A DNA stretch of 64,000 nucleotides from Pleomorphomonas oryzae DSM 16300 (GTDB taxonomy: Bacteria; Pseudomonadota; Alphaproteobacteria; Rhizobiales; Pleomorphomonadaceae). Position numbers and translations under genes: made by a program. The notes beneath the pieces were generated by a model. The model searched no databases. It was not told the origin of the DNA and saw only the letters and a list, made by a program, of their open reading frames with translations. The stretch covers positions 1-64,000 of the forward strand of contig NZ_AUHB01000011.1 of NCBI RefSeq assembly GCF_000422965.1, written 5' to 3'. Shown here in pieces: positions 41,211 through 50,847 of the stretch; positions within the stretch are counted from its first letter, which is position 1; the number at the start of each line of letters is the position of its first letter.

Positions 41211-44200
41211 TCACTCTGCCGGGCTTTCCACCGGTGTCGGCTCGCTCTGCCGCCGGGATGCCATGGTGCGCAGCTTTTCGCAGCCGATGAAGATCACCGG
41301 GGTGATGTAGAGGGTCAGGAACTGGCTGACGATCAGGCCGCCGACCACGGCGACGCCGAGGGGCTGGCGGAGTTCGGCGCTGGCGCCATGGCCGATGGCG
41401 ATGGGCAGCGTGCCGAGCAGGGCGCAGAAGGTGGTCATCATGATCGGCCGGAAGCGGCGTGTCGCCGCCTCGTGGATGGCCTCCTTGGCCTTGGCGCCAT
41501 CCTCGCGCATCAGCTGCAGGGCGACGTCGACCATCATGATGGCATTCTTCTTGACGATGCCGATCAGCATCAGGATGCCGATCAGCGCGATGATCGACAG
41601 GTCCATGCCGACGAGCTTCAGGGCGAGCAACGCGCCAAGCGCCGCCGACGGCAGGCCGGAGAGAATGGTCAGCGGGTGGATGAAGCTCTCGTAGAGCACG
41701 CCGAGCACCACATAGATGGTGAGGATGGCGGCGACGATCAGCAGCGGCGTGTTGGACGTCGATTGGGCGAACACCTGCGCCGTGCCGGCGAATGAAGTGA
41801 ACACGGTGGTCGGCAGGCCGATCTCCTGCTTGATGCTGTCGATGCGGGCGGTGGCGGCGCCGAGCGACACGCCCTGCGGCAGGTTGAAGGAGACGGTGAT
41901 CGAGGTGAGCTGGCCCGTCTGGTTGACGGTGACCGGACCGGACTTGCGATCCACCGTGGCGAAGGCGGTGAGCGGCACCAACGCACCGGTGGTGCTGGAA
42001 CGAACCTTGAGCTCGGACAGCCGATCGTTGCTCCAGGCGAGGTTGGGATCGTATTCCAGGATCACCGAATAGCTGTCGCCGGTCGACTGGATGTCGGCGA
42101 CCGATTGCTCGCCAAAGCCTTCGCCCAGCGTCTTGCGCAGCGTCTGGGCGTTGATGCCGTACATCTCGGCTCGGTCGCGGTCGATGACGATGCGCGCCTG
42201 CAACGCGTTGTTCTGAAGGTCGGTGGCCACGTCAGTGAAGTTGGCGGTATCCTCAGCCATGGCAGCGCGCAGGCGTTCGGCCCAGTCGGTCAACTGGCCG
42301 GAATCGAGCGACTGGACCACCAGCTGATACTGGCTCTGGCTGGAGCGGCCGCCGAGGCGCAGGCTCTGCGACGGGGTGACGAAGCTCTGCAAGCCGACGA
42401 CGCGGCCGAGCGACTGGCGCAGCCGGCTGACGATGACGTCCATGGAATCGCGTTCGGCCGCCGGCTTCAGCTGCACGTACATGTTGGCCGAGTTGAGCTG
42501 CGACGAGCCGACCTGGGCGTTGACGTGGGCGACGGCCGGGTCGCGGGCGACCACATCGGCCGCTTGCTTCTGCAGGATCGCCATGGCGTCGTAGGAAATG
42601 TCCTGCCTGGCCTGGGTGGAGATGGAGAGCTGGCCGATATCCTCCTGCGGCAGGAAGCTCTTGGGCAGCGAGGCGAACAGAAAGGCCGAGCCGGCGAAGG
42701 TGGCGAGGAACACCAGCACCATGGGCAGCGGGTGGCGCAACGTCCAGCCGACGCTGCGGGAATAGCCGCTCAGTACCTTGGAGAAGCCGATATCGAACAG
42801 ACCGGCCGGGCTGTAACGGGCGGTGGGCGCACCGATATTGACCGGCAGGCGGGCGGCCAGCGTCGGCGTCACGGTGAGCGACACCAGCGCCGAGGCGGTG
42901 ATGGCCAGCGACACCACCATGCCGAATTCGGTGAACAGCCGGCCGACCACGCCGCCCATCAACAGGATGGGCAGGAAGACGGCGATCAGCGACAGCGACA
43001 TGGAGATGATGGTGGAGGTGACCTCGGCCGAGCCCTTGAAGGCGGCCTCCATCGGCTTCTCGCCCTGCTCGATGTGATGGACGATGTTCTCCAGCATGAC
43101 GATGGCATCGTCGACCACGAGGCCGACCGATAGCGTCAAGGCCAGGAGCGACATGTTGTCGATGGAATAGCCGAGCACATACATGGCGCCGAAGGCGATC
43201 AGGATGGACAGCGGCACGGCGATGGCGGGAATGGCCGTGGTGTAGAGCTTGCCGAGGAAGAGATAGATCACCAGGACGACGAGGCCGATGGTGAGCAGCA
43301 GCGTGAACTGCACGTCGGCGATGGCGGCGCGGATGGCCACCGAGTTGTCGTTCATCAGCGACACGTTGACCCCAGGCGGCAACTGGGCGGTGATGGCCGG
43401 CAGGGCAGCCTTGATGGCGTCCACCACTTCCACGGTGTTGGCGTCGGGCTGGCGCTGCACGGCCAGCGTGATGGCGCGCGTGCCATCGTACCAGCTGGCC
43501 TGATCGCGGTTCTCGACGCTGTCGATGACGTTGCTGACGTCGCCGAGGCGGACGGGGCCGGCCTTGGTGGAGGAGACGATCAGCGTGCGGAAGCCGTCGG
43601 CCGAGGTGAGCTGGGTGGGCGCGTCGAGCGTGATGGTCTGCTGGGCATTGTCCATGCTGCCGACCGGCGACTGGTTGTTGGCGTTGGCGATGGCGGTGGC
43701 CAACTGGTCGAGGCCGATGCCGCGGGCAGCGAGGCGGTCGGGGTCGGCCTCGACGCGGACGGCATATTTCTGCGAGCCGAACACCTGCGCCTGGGCGACG
43801 CCGTTGATGGTGGAGATGGCCGGCGACAGCACGTTCTGGGCCAGCGAGTCGAGCTCGGTGAGCGGCACCGTCGGCGAGGTGACGGACAGCAGCAGGATCG
43901 GCATGTCGGCCGGGTTGACCTTCCGGTAGCTCGGGTCGGAGGTCATGTTGTCGGGCAGGCGGCGGCGGGCGACGTCGATGGCCGATTGCACGTCGGCGGC
44001 GGCGCTGTCGATGTCGCGGCTGAGTTCGAACTGCAGGGAGATGGAGGTGGAGCCGAGCGAGGACCGGGCCGAGATGGTGTCGATGCCGGAGATCGTCTGG
44101 AACTGCTTGATCAGCGGCGTTGCCACCGCCGTCGCCATGGTCTCGGGCGAGGCGCCGGACAGCTGGGCGGAGACGGTGATGGTGGGGAAGTCGACGCGCG

Positions 44201-44312
44201 GCAGGGCCGCCACCGGCAACAGGCGGTAGGCGAAGAAGCCGGCGAGCGACAAGCCGATGGCGAGCAGGATGGCGGCAACCGGCCGCCGGATGAACAGGGC
44301 CGGGAGGCTCAT
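41211..44312 (-). CDS. RND efflux transporter permease (MdtB/MdtC-like)
   Basis: This 1033-residue inner-membrane proton antiporter has the length and twelve-helix layout of the HAE1 RND family. The N-terminus MSLPALFIRRPVAAILL, the motif GLVVDDAIVMLENIVHH near residue 408 with the proton-relay Asp pair, and the two large periplasmic loops are all present. The sequence resembles MdtB/MdtC more than AcrB. Its ATG shares one base with the stop of the adaptor gene, so both are coupled. No outer-membrane channel gene is next to it, so it would use one encoded elsewhere. The exported compounds cannot be predicted. Confidence 0.93.
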   Translation of the reverse strand: MSLPALFIRRPVAAILLAIGLSLAGFFAYRLLPVAALPRVDFPTITVSAQLSGASPETMATAVATPLIKQFQTISGIDTISARSSLGSTSISLQFELSRDIDSAAADVQSAIDVARRRLPDNMTSDPSYRKVNPADMPILLLSVTSPTVPLTELDSLAQNVLSPAISTINGVAQAQVFGSQKYAVRVEADPDRLAARGIGLDQLATAIANANNQSPVGSMDNAQQTITLDAPTQLTSADGFRTLIVSSTKAGPVRLGDVSNVIDSVENRDQASWYDGTRAITLAVQRQPDANTVEVVDAIKAALPAITAQLPPGVNVSLMNDNSVAIRAAIADVQFTLLLTIGLVVLVIYLFLGKLYTTAIPAIAVPLSILIAFGAMYVLGYSIDNMSLLALTLSVGLVVDDAIVMLENIVHHIEQGEKPMEAAFKGSAEVTSTIISMSLSLIAVFLPILLMGGVVGRLFTEFGMVVSLAITASALVSLTVTPTLAARLPVNIGAPTARYSPAGLFDIGFSKVLSGYSRSVGWTLRHPLPMVLVFLATFAGSAFLFASLPKSFLPQEDIGQLSISTQARQDISYDAMAILQKQAADVVARDPAVAHVNAQVGSSQLNSANMYVQLKPAAERDSMDVIVSRLRQSLGRVVGLQSFVTPSQSLRLGGRSSQSQYQLVVQSLDSGQLTDWAERLRAAMAEDTANFTDVATDLQNNALQARIVIDRDRAEMYGINAQTLRKTLGEGFGEQSVADIQSTGDSYSVILEYDPNLAWSNDRLSELKVRSSTTGALVPLTAFATVDRKSGPVTVNQTGQLTSITVSFNLPQGVSLGAATARIDSIKQEIGLPTTVFTSFAGTAQVFAQSTSNTPLLIVAAILTIYVVLGVLYESFIHPLTILSGLPSAALGALLALKLVGMDLSIIALIGILMLIGIVKKNAIMMVDVALQLMREDGAKAKEAIHEAATRRFRPIMMTTFCALLGTLPIAIGHGASAELRQPLGVAVVGGLIVSQFLTLYITPVIFIGCEKLRTMASRRQSEPTPVESPAE

Positions 44313-45748
44313 TATTGCGCCTCCGCCGTGCTGGTCGGCTTGCCGGCCTTGTCGCGGTGTTTGCCAGACGCAGATTGGCCGGCATCCGACTGGGCGGCGC
44401 CGGGCTGGCTGGCATCCGGCTTGGCCGCGTCGGGCTTTCCATTGGCGGTCTCAGCGGAGGCGTCGATCACCTTCATACCCTCGGCAAGGCGCACCTGGCC
44501 CTCGACCACCACCCGCTCGCCGGCGGCGATGCCGGCGGTGAGGCCGGAGCGGTCGCCGGCCGACAGGGCGACGGTCACCGGCCGGACGGCCACCGTGTTG
44601 TCGGGGCCGACGACGTAAATGACGTTGCCCTGCTGCGTCGCCTGCAAGGCGACGGTGGGCACCGAGACCACCGGTGTCGAGCCGATGGCGGCCATGACGG
44701 CGATCGACTGGCCGGGCACCAGCCGGTCGGCAACGCCGTGGAGTGTTGCCCGCGCCGTGAAGGTGCCGGAGGTGGGATCGACCGAAGCGTCGATGAAATC
44801 GACGGTCCCGGTGAAGGCATCGGTGCTGCCGAGTGGCGTGACGGAGACCTTGATCGGCTTGCCGGCCGCCTGCGCGGTGCGCACCAGCGAGGCGTCGCTT
44901 TCGGAGATCGCGAAGGTGGCGTAGAGCGGATCGATGCGGGTCAGCCGGACGATGGCGGTCTGCGGCTGCACCAGGCTGCCGATCACCACCTGCAGCGCGC
45001 CGAGGCGGCCGTCGAACGGTGCGCGGATGGTCTTCTGGTCGAGCGTGACGAGATCGGATTTCAGCGTCGCCTGATCGACGGCGACGGTGGCCTCGGCGGT
45101 CTTGACGGTGGCGTTGGCGTCTTCCAGCGACTGTTGCGACACCGCCTCGTTGCTGAGCAGCTTCTGCTGGCGGGCGGCGGTTTCCTGGGCGTGTTCCAGC
45201 GTCGCCTGATCGCGGGCCAGCGCCGCCTGATCCTTCTCGACGGTGGCCTCGGCGATGCGGCTGTCGAGACGGACCAGTACGTCGCCGGCCTTCACGTCGG
45301 TGCCGTCCTTCACCAGGATTTCGGTGACGAGGCCGGAGGTCTCGGTGGATACCGTCAGGTTGGCCGGCGAGGCGATGGTGCCGATGGTGCGGCGCTCGAT
45401 CGGCATGTCCTCGGCGCTGGCGGCGACGGTGGACACACGCGTCGGCCCACCGGAGCCGCGGCGGCCGCCGCCCTGTCCGGATGCCTTGGCCCCGGTTTGG
45501 CCCGAACCGCTGCCGGCGGCCTGACTGGCGCCGTTGGCTGCCGAGGCATCGCCGTTCGCATGTTGCTTATGGCCGTTGCCGGTGGTGGCGGGATCCTTGA
45601 CGTCGGCTGGGGCGGCCGGCGCCGCGCCCGGCGATACGGCGGCGAGCGCCTGGGAGACATAGGGCGCGGTGGTCGAAACGATGTCTTCGCGCCAGTAGAG
45701 GCCGGCCGCGATGGCGGCGACCAGTATGATCCCGAGCGTCTTCTTCAT
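44312..45748 (-). CDS. RND efflux periplasmic adaptor (MdtA-like)
   Basis: This 478-residue membrane-fusion protein links the permease to an outer-membrane channel. It has an N-terminal signal anchor (MKKTLGIILVAAIAAGLYW), a long low-complexity Gly/Ala/Ser/Gln-rich linker at about residues 40-110, the lipoyl and alpha-helical hairpin domains (RIAEATVEKDQAALARDQAT...), and the beta-barrel and membrane-proximal parts (TRIDPLYATFAISESDASLV). A polar, Lys/Asp/Ala-rich tail of about 40 residues ends the protein. I chose the ATG at 45748; a start at 45778 would add ten residues before the signal. The two extra low-complexity ends are longer than in MdtA. Confidence 0.9.
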   Translation of the reverse strand: MKKTLGIILVAAIAAGLYWREDIVSTTAPYVSQALAAVSPGAAPAAPADVKDPATTGNGHKQHANGDASAANGASQAAGSGSGQTGAKASGQGGGRRGSGGPTRVSTVAASAEDMPIERRTIGTIASPANLTVSTETSGLVTEILVKDGTDVKAGDVLVRLDSRIAEATVEKDQAALARDQATLEHAQETAARQQKLLSNEAVSQQSLEDANATVKTAEATVAVDQATLKSDLVTLDQKTIRAPFDGRLGALQVVIGSLVQPQTAIVRLTRIDPLYATFAISESDASLVRTAQAAGKPIKVSVTPLGSTDAFTGTVDFIDASVDPTSGTFTARATLHGVADRLVPGQSIAVMAAIGSTPVVSVPTVALQATQQGNVIYVVGPDNTVAVRPVTVALSAGDRSGLTAGIAAGERVVVEGQVRLAEGMKVIDASAETANGKPDAAKPDASQPGAAQSDAGQSASGKHRDKAGKPTSTAEAQ

Positions 45749-46216
45749 CGCCAATGGTCTTTCGTGTCGTAAGTCCATGGAGCGCGCCGTCGTGGGAGGT
45801 CGACGGCGTTCGCCCCATGCATGCCATGTGCCGCTCTGGCGGTGCCGGAAGGCATGTCAGCGTAAGCGGTTTTCCATTGCGAATGTCAGAACAACTGTGG
45901 CGAATCGTGGAAATTGCGACCCTTGATACAGATTGATGCACTTTTGTCGGATTGACAGGTGAATTCCGTCTTGCGCGGACCTCTCCCGCCGGTGACCGCC
46001 GGGCCGGTTACGCCGGTCTCAACTGGCGGATTTGCGCGACATTCTAGCCCGGCGGAGGACAGAGGGCGAGCCAGACCTAAGCCGTCCCGCCGCGAGCCGT
46101 CTTTGGCGCTGCCCGGTCGGCTGGCTTCGACAATCTCCGGCCGTTTACAGTCGCCCTAAATAGGGATATCCATTGTCCGTAATAGCTCCTGGCATGCCTG
46201 ACCGTGGAACGCGTTG
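45749..46216. other. Divergent intergenic region
   Basis: About 470 bases between the RND operon and the rrf2 gene hold promoters of both. GGATATCC at 46164-46171, about 45 bases before the rrf2 start, resembles the palindromes at 47271-47304. No gene, repeat or riboswitch was recognised. Confidence 0.45.
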
Positions 46217-46705
46217 ATGATCCTGAAAAGCCAAGTCGAATGGGCGCTGCATTGCTGCGCCATTCTCGCCGGCCTGCCCGAGGGACGGTATCTCTCCACC
46301 AAGGCGCTGGCGGAGTTCCATGGTCTGCCGAAGGAATATCTCTCCAAGGCGCTGCAAAGCCTGTCGCAGGCGGGGCTCGTTCATACGACCCTCGGCCCGT
46401 CCGGAGGCTATCGCCTGGCAAGGTCGCCGGAGGAGCTGACCTTCCTCGACATTGTCGAGGCGGTGGAAGGCAAGACGCGGACCTTCGTCTGCAACGAGAT
46501 CCGCGCCAACAATCCCTGCCGCCCGAAGGATCATTGCGACAGCGCACCCTGCGCGATTGCGCGGGTGATGTGGGGGGCGGACGAAGCCTGGCGCCAGAAG
46601 CTGCGCAGCGTCACCCTTGCCGATCTCGGCCGGACGCTGGCACAGGAGCTCCCCCCGTCGCTCTGGCAGGACACCATCGACTGGGTGGAGGATCGCGCAG
46701 GGTAG
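46217..46705 (+). CDS. Rrf2-family transcriptional regulator with cysteine cluster
   Basis: This 162-residue regulator has the Rrf2 winged helix (LSTKALAEFHGLPKEYLSKAL, GLVHTTLGPSGGYRLARSPEEL). Cysteines 92, 101, 107 and 112 in the C-terminal loop are spaced for an iron-sulfur cluster, so it probably senses redox, nitric oxide or iron-sulfur status. The ATG at 46217 is preferred over a TTG three bases upstream. The convergent neighbour encodes an AhpD-like peroxidase-type protein, and GGATAT palindromes lie before both genes, suggesting that Rrf2 controls both. Confidence 0.88.
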   Translation: MILKSQVEWALHCCAILAGLPEGRYLSTKALAEFHGLPKEYLSKALQSLSQAGLVHTTLGPSGGYRLARSPEELTFLDIVEAVEGKTRTFVCNEIRANNPCRPKDHCDSAPCAIARVMWGADEAWRQKLRSVTLADLGRTLAQELPPSLWQDTIDWVEDRAG

Positions 46706-46770
46706 GGTACGCCGACAGCCGGAGCGGGCTTTCGCCACGCACCGGCTGCGGGCAGGGCATTTGCCGGGGC

Positions 46771-47250
46771 TTAGTTCAAGCCGGCCTTGTCGAGGCCATA
46801 GAGCTTGTCGGCCGAACCGGGCACCGCCTTGAAGGAGATGGCGAGCCGGTTCCAGGCGTTGATGACCATGATCGAGAAGGTCAGGTCGGTGATTTCCTTC
46901 TCGGAGAGCTGGCCGCGCACGCGCTCGTAGAGCTCGTCGGGAATGCCGCCTTCCGGCAGCCTGGTCACCGCCTCGGTCCAGGCTAGCGCCGCCCGCTCGC
47001 GCGGGGCGAACAGGTTCGATTCCCGCCAGATGGCCACGTGGTAGAGCCTCAGCTCACTCTCGCCGTGGATCTTGGCTTCCTTGACGTGCATGTCGAGGCA
47101 GAAGGCGCAGCCGTTGATCTGCGAGGCGCGGATCTGCACGAGGTCGCGGAGTTTCAGCTCGATGGAGCTGTCCTTCAGCGCCATGCTGAGGTCGGACATC
47201 TTCTTGATGAGTTCGGGGGCTTGCTGGGCGTAGTTCAAGCGTTGGGTCAT
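46771..47250 (-). CDS. AhpD-like carboxymuconolactone decarboxylase family protein
   Basis: This 159-residue all-helical protein carries the AhpD catalytic motif Cys 48-x-x-Cys 51-x-x-x-His 55 (CAFCLDMH), preceded by VQIRASQING, as in alkylhydroperoxidases. It probably acts in peroxide or electrophile resistance, in the cytoplasm. Two palindromes upstream (47271-47304) make it tightly regulated. It diverges from a LysR gene 125 bases away and converges on the Rrf2 gene. Confidence 0.88.
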   Translation of the reverse strand: MTQRLNYAQQAPELIKKMSDLSMALKDSSIELKLRDLVQIRASQINGCAFCLDMHVKEAKIHGESELRLYHVAIWRESNLFAPRERAALAWTEAVTRLPEGGIPDELYERVRGQLSEKEITDLTFSIMVINAWNRLAISFKAVPGSADKLYGLDKAGLN

Positions 47251-47270
47251 GGTCTTTTCCCTTCAATCAA

Positions 47271-47304
47271 GGATATATCATATCCTTATGGATATTTAAT
47301 ATCC
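47271..47304. promoter_or_regulatory. Tandem 15-bp palindromes (GGATAT-N3-ATATCC)
   Basis: GGATAT-ATC-ATATCC at 47271-47285 and GGATATT-T-AATATCC at 47290-47304 are perfect palindromes, with centres 19 bases apart, upstream of the AhpD-like gene. The same core, GGATATCC, occurs before the rrf2 gene at 46164. Confidence 0.7.
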
Positions 47305-47375
47305 TTAATCTCTGGACGGTAAAGCCGTTCCGTCATAAGCTCCGGACATAAGGCCTATGCGGGGAGCGAACAGGG

Positions 47376-48290
47376 ATGGATATCGTTGGCGCGCTCAGGA
47401 CATTCCTGCGGGTGGCCGAGACGGGATCGTTCTCGGCGGCCGCCATCGATCTCAAGTTGACGCAGCCGGCGGTTTCCCGGCAGATTTCGGCGCTTGAGGC
47501 GCACCTTGGCGTACGCCTTCTACATCGGTCGACCACGGCGCTGGCGCTGACCTCGGAAGGCGAGCGGACCATCCCGATGGCGCTCCGGGTCGTCGAGGCG
47601 GTGGAGGCGCTCGGCGAGTCCGCGGGTCTCGCGGGAACCATCTCCGGCAAGGTGCGGCTCTCCCTGCCGGCGCCGCTGGGGCTGTTCATGAGCGATCGGT
47701 TGGGCACGCTCCTCGATCGTCATCCCGGGCTGCATGTCGAACTCATGTTTCGCGAACAGCCATCCGATCTGGTGGGAGAGGGTATCGACATCGAGGTGCG
47801 CCTCGGTCCCATCGACGACCCAAGCCTGATCGGCCGCAGGATCGGCTGGACCACTGCCTTTCTGGTCGCTGCGCCGGCCTATCTTGAAAGGCGAAGCTCG
47901 CCGCAAACCCTCGAGGATCTGAACGGCCATGACTGCATCTGTTACAGGCGCGGCGGCGACGGCCACGCCTGGCTGTTCTCCAACGGGGCTGAGGATGTGG
48001 CGGTGCGGATCGTGCCGCGCCTGGTGATGGACAATGCGGTGGCCGTCCACCGCGCCGCGCTGGCTGGCGCCGGCATCACCATCCTCACGCATATCCTGGC
48101 CGTGCCGGACATCGAAAGCGGCCGTCTTGTCAGTCTGATACCGGACTTTCCGCCAGCCCGCCTGCCGATCAATCTGGTCTACCCGTCGCGCCGCAACATG
48201 CCGCTGCGGGTCAGAACCGTGATCGATTATCTCGTCGCGGCGGTGCGGGACGATCCATTGATGGCGTCGTCCTCGGCGCCGGAAGCCTGA
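47376..48290 (+). CDS. LysR-family transcriptional regulator
   Basis: This 304-residue LysR protein starts MDIVGALRTFLRVAETGSF with the helix-turn-helix AAIDLKLTQPAVSRQISALE at about residues 22-41 and an effector domain after about residue 90. It diverges from the AhpD-like gene. Either it or the nearby Rrf2 protein could read the palindromes between them; LysR sites are usually T-N11-A rather than the 15-bp palindromes seen. Confidence 0.85.
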   Translation: MDIVGALRTFLRVAETGSFSAAAIDLKLTQPAVSRQISALEAHLGVRLLHRSTTALALTSEGERTIPMALRVVEAVEALGESAGLAGTISGKVRLSLPAPLGLFMSDRLGTLLDRHPGLHVELMFREQPSDLVGEGIDIEVRLGPIDDPSLIGRRIGWTTAFLVAAPAYLERRSSPQTLEDLNGHDCICYRRGGDGHAWLFSNGAEDVAVRIVPRLVMDNAVAVHRAALAGAGITILTHILAVPDIESGRLVSLIPDFPPARLPINLVYPSRRNMPLRVRTVIDYLVAAVRDDPLMASSSAPEA

Positions 48291-48294
48291 GCGC

Positions 48295-48852
48295 TCAGCT
48301 CTTTTTGGCGGCCTGCCTCGCCTCCTGCACCATGGCGAACACCTTGCGCGCGTCATCGATGCCGATCAGCTGTGGCGACGTATCGAAGGCGGGTGACCAG
48401 TAGCCCGAGAACCGCCGTTCGCCGTCATAGTTTCGGGGCGTATCGAACAGGATCGTTCCCTTCCCCTCCTTCTCCTCGACGAGGTTGACCGGGCCGATCT
48501 GGTCGTGCGCCACGGCGGTGAGCTTGGGGAACGGACGCTTCCTGTTGACGAGCACGCGCCTGTCGGTCACCGCGTAGACGATGTTTCGGCGCGCCCAGGC
48601 ATCGAGGAAGAAGCGGCCGACCATCAGATAGAGGCCGATGATGACGAAGGGAATTCCCCAGAGCCGGAAGAAGAGGGGCGCGCCATCGGTCATGACCGAC
48701 ACCTCCCAGAAAATGGCGAAGCCGCCCCATAGGATCGAGAAGGGGATCATGAACAGATCCTTGGACGTGAAGCGGATGCCCTGCTCGGGCGCGCCCGACC
48801 ACAGGACTCTCTCGTGCGGCAGAAGCAGATGCTCGATCTCTGGGGACGCCAT
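48295..48852 (-). CDS. Membrane protein with bacterial PH-like domain
   Basis: The 185-residue protein has two membrane segments (about residues 33-50 and 63-84) followed by a bacterial pleckstrin-homology-like part: [20 protein letters not shown] is the recurring start of such domains, and [15 protein letters not shown] and [16 protein letters not shown] fit its end. Function is unknown. It converges on the LysR gene with four bases between them. Confidence 0.8.
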   Translation of the reverse strand: MASPEIEHLLLPHERVLWSGAPEQGIRFTSKDLFMIPFSILWGGFAIFWEVSVMTDGAPLFFRLWGIPFVIIGLYLMVGRFFLDAWARRNIVYAVTDRRVLVNRKRPFPKLTAVAHDQIGPVNLVEEKEGKGTILFDTPRNYDGERRFSGYWSPAFDTSPQLIGIDDARKVFAMVQEARQAAKKS

Positions 48853-48967
48853 GGCGGTCTCTCCGGTGAGGCTGGTGGCCGTGCCAAGTTAACACGCGGC
48901 GATGACGCGAGGCTGCACACCTCCGGGGCCAGCCTCACTCCGGCCATAAAAAGCCGACTTGACGACG

Positions 48968-48983
48968 TACCGACTAGTTGGTA
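48968..48983. promoter_or_regulatory. TetR operator
   Basis: TACC-g-ACTAGT-t-GGTA is a 16-bp palindrome with one mismatched pair, 23 bases before the TetR start. ACTAGTYGGT cores are typical of TetR operators. Confidence 0.65.
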
Positions 48984-49006
48984 TGTGTTGTTGCGAGGAG
49001 GAAGCA

Positions 49007-49630
49007 ATGGCAACAAGCGCTGCAAAACCCGATGCCCGGTCGAAGCTCTTGGACGCCGCGCTGACGGTGATCCGCACCAAGGGTTACGCGTCGACCACGG
49101 TGGACGAGCTCTGTGCGGCAGCGGGCGTGACCAAGGGCGCCTTCTTCCATCACTTCAAGACCAAGGACGAGCTCGGCGTCGCCGCGGCCGACTACTGGTC
49201 GGAGACCACCGGGGCGATGTTCGCCGCGGCGCCCTATCACCAGCTCGCCGATCCGCTCGATCGCTTCCTGGCCTATATCGATTTCCGCAAGGGGCTGCTG
49301 CAGGGTGGCGTGCCGGAGTTCACCTGCCTGGTCGGCACCATGGTGCAGGAGACCTACGAGACGGCGCCGGCCATTCGCGACGCCTGCGACCGCAGCATCA
49401 GCCGCCATGCGGCAACGCTCATCGCCGACATCGAGGCGGCGATGGCCGAGCGTGGCATGACGCCGGCGTGGACGGCCCAATCGCTGGCCCTGCACACGCA
49501 GGCGGTTCTGCAGGGCGCATTCATCCTCGCCAAGGCCAAGGGTGGGGCAGGGGTGGCGGCCGACAGCGTCGACCATCTCAAACGCTACATCGAATTGCTG
49601 TTCGGCCGGACGCCGAAGAGCATCACCTGA
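49007..49630 (+). CDS. TetR-family transcriptional regulator
   Basis: This 207-residue repressor has the TetR helix-turn-helix at about residues 10-55 ([40 protein letters not shown]), and a TetR_C-type ligand domain. The ATG at 49007 follows GAGGAGG; the frame open from 48959 crosses the operator. It leads a three-gene plus-strand unit (TetR, VOC, GST) and probably represses it through the palindrome at 48968. Confidence 0.88.
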   Translation: MATSAAKPDARSKLLDAALTVIRTKGYASTTVDELCAAAGVTKGAFFHHFKTKDELGVAAADYWSETTGAMFAAAPYHQLADPLDRFLAYIDFRKGLLQGGVPEFTCLVGTMVQETYETAPAIRDACDRSISRHAATLIADIEAAMAERGMTPAWTAQSLALHTQAVLQGAFILAKAKGGAGVAADSVDHLKRYIELLFGRTPKSIT

Positions 49631-49698
49631 GCCTTCCAGTGAGGACGGTCACCGGAACGCTTTCATACGACCCTGAGGTTCAAGAGGAGGAAACTGAC

Positions 49699-50181
49699 AT
49701 GACCGATCTGGTAACGTGCCTGTGGTTCGACCACGGTGAAGCCCGCAGGGCGGCGGAATTCTACGCCAAGACTTTTCCCGACAGCCATGTCGGCAAAGCC
49801 GGCAACGCACCCAGCGATTTTCCCGGCGGCAAGGCCGATGTCGAGCTGACAGTGGACTTCACCGTGCTCGGTCGGAAATTCATCGGCCTCAATGGCGGGC
49901 CGATGTTCAAGCCGGACGAGGCGGTCAGCTTCATGGTGATCACCGAAAGCCAGGAGGAAACTGACCGCTACTGGAACGCCATTATCGAGGGTGGCGGCGC
50001 CGCGAGCGAGTGCGGCTGGTGCAAGGATCGCTGGGGCTTTTCCTGGCAGATCACGCCGCGCGTGCTGCTCGACCTGATGGCCAGTTCCGACCGCGCCAAA
50101 GCCAAGCGCACCTTCGATGCGATGATGACCATGAGCAAGATCGACATCGCCACGCTGGAAAAGGCGGCTGCCGCCGCCTGA
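49699..50181 (+). CDS. VOC-superfamily PhnB-like protein
   Basis: This 160-residue protein belongs to the vicinal-oxygen-chelate fold of the PhnB/3-demethylubiquinone-methyltransferase-like group. Hallmarks are [40 protein letters not shown] and [16 protein letters not shown]. The family label does not give a reaction. AGGAGGAAACTG lies before the ATG. It is the second gene of the TetR-VOC-GST unit, so it may act on, or bind, an electrophilic compound together with the transferase. Confidence 0.85.
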   Translation: MTDLVTCLWFDHGEARRAAEFYAKTFPDSHVGKAGNAPSDFPGGKADVELTVDFTVLGRKFIGLNGGPMFKPDEAVSFMVITESQEETDRYWNAIIEGGGAASECGWCKDRWGFSWQITPRVLLDLMASSDRAKAKRTFDAMMTMSKIDIATLEKAAAAA

Positions 50182-50202
50182 TGCCAACCTGGGGGGCTTT
50201 CG

Positions 50203-50847
50203 ATGATTCCGACCATTACGGCCTTCGAGTGCTCGCCCGATCGCGGCAGGGGCCTAGCGCGCGACATGCGCGTGCGCTGGGCACTGGAGGAAGCGAGCCA
50301 GCCTTATGACGTTCGGCTCGTTTCCTTCGACGCGATGAAAGAGGCGGCGCATCTGGCGCTGCACCCCTTCGGCCAGATTCCGACCTATGAGGATGGCGAC
50401 CTCGTGCTGTTCGAGACGGGATCGATCATCCTGCACATCGCCGAGCAGGATGCCAGCCTGCTGCCCAAGGCGGCCAAGCCGAGGGCGCGGGCGATCACCT
50501 GGATGTTCGCGGCGCTCAATACGGTGGAGCCGCCCATCCTCGATCTCATGACCGCCAGGATCATCGAGAATGACAAGCCCTGGGCTCAGGAGCGCCTGCC
50601 GCTGGTGATGGATCGCATCCGCGTCCGGCTGGCTCAGCTATCCGCCCGGCTCGGCGACGCTGAATGGCTGGAGGATGCGTTTTCTGCTGGCGACCTGATG
50701 ATGGTGTCGGTGCTGCTGCGCCTTAGGATGTCCGGGCTGCTCGACGAGTATCCCAACGTCGCCGCCTACGTCGCGCGCGGCGAAGCCCGCCCGGCTTACC
50801 AGCGTGCCTTTGCCGCGCAGTTGAAGGTGTTCACGGACAGGGCATAG
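50203..50847 (+). CDS. Glutathione S-transferase family protein
   Basis: This 214-residue enzyme has the thioredoxin-fold N-terminal domain (ITAFECSPDRGRGLARDMRV, then HPFGQIPTYEDGDLVLFETGSII with the cis-Pro and Glu-Thr-Gly glutathione site) and an all-helical C-terminal domain. It would conjugate or reduce electrophiles with glutathione in the cytoplasm. It follows the VOC gene by 21 bases in the TetR-controlled unit. Confidence 0.9.
   Translation: MIPTITAFECSPDRGRGLARDMRVRWALEEASQPYDVRLVSFDAMKEAAHLALHPFGQIPTYEDGDLVLFETGSIILHIAEQDASLLPKAAKPRARAITWMFAALNTVEPPILDLMTARIIENDKPWAQERLPLVMDRIRVRLAQLSARLGDAEWLEDAFSAGDLMMVSVLLRLRMSGLLDEYPNVAAYVARGEARPAYQRAFAAQLKVFTDRA

Noticed and set aside
42253-44442. 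729-codon frame on the same strand as the RND permease, in another frame
   Set aside because: It is Arg/Pro/His-rich and overlaps a permease whose whole sequence is conserved.
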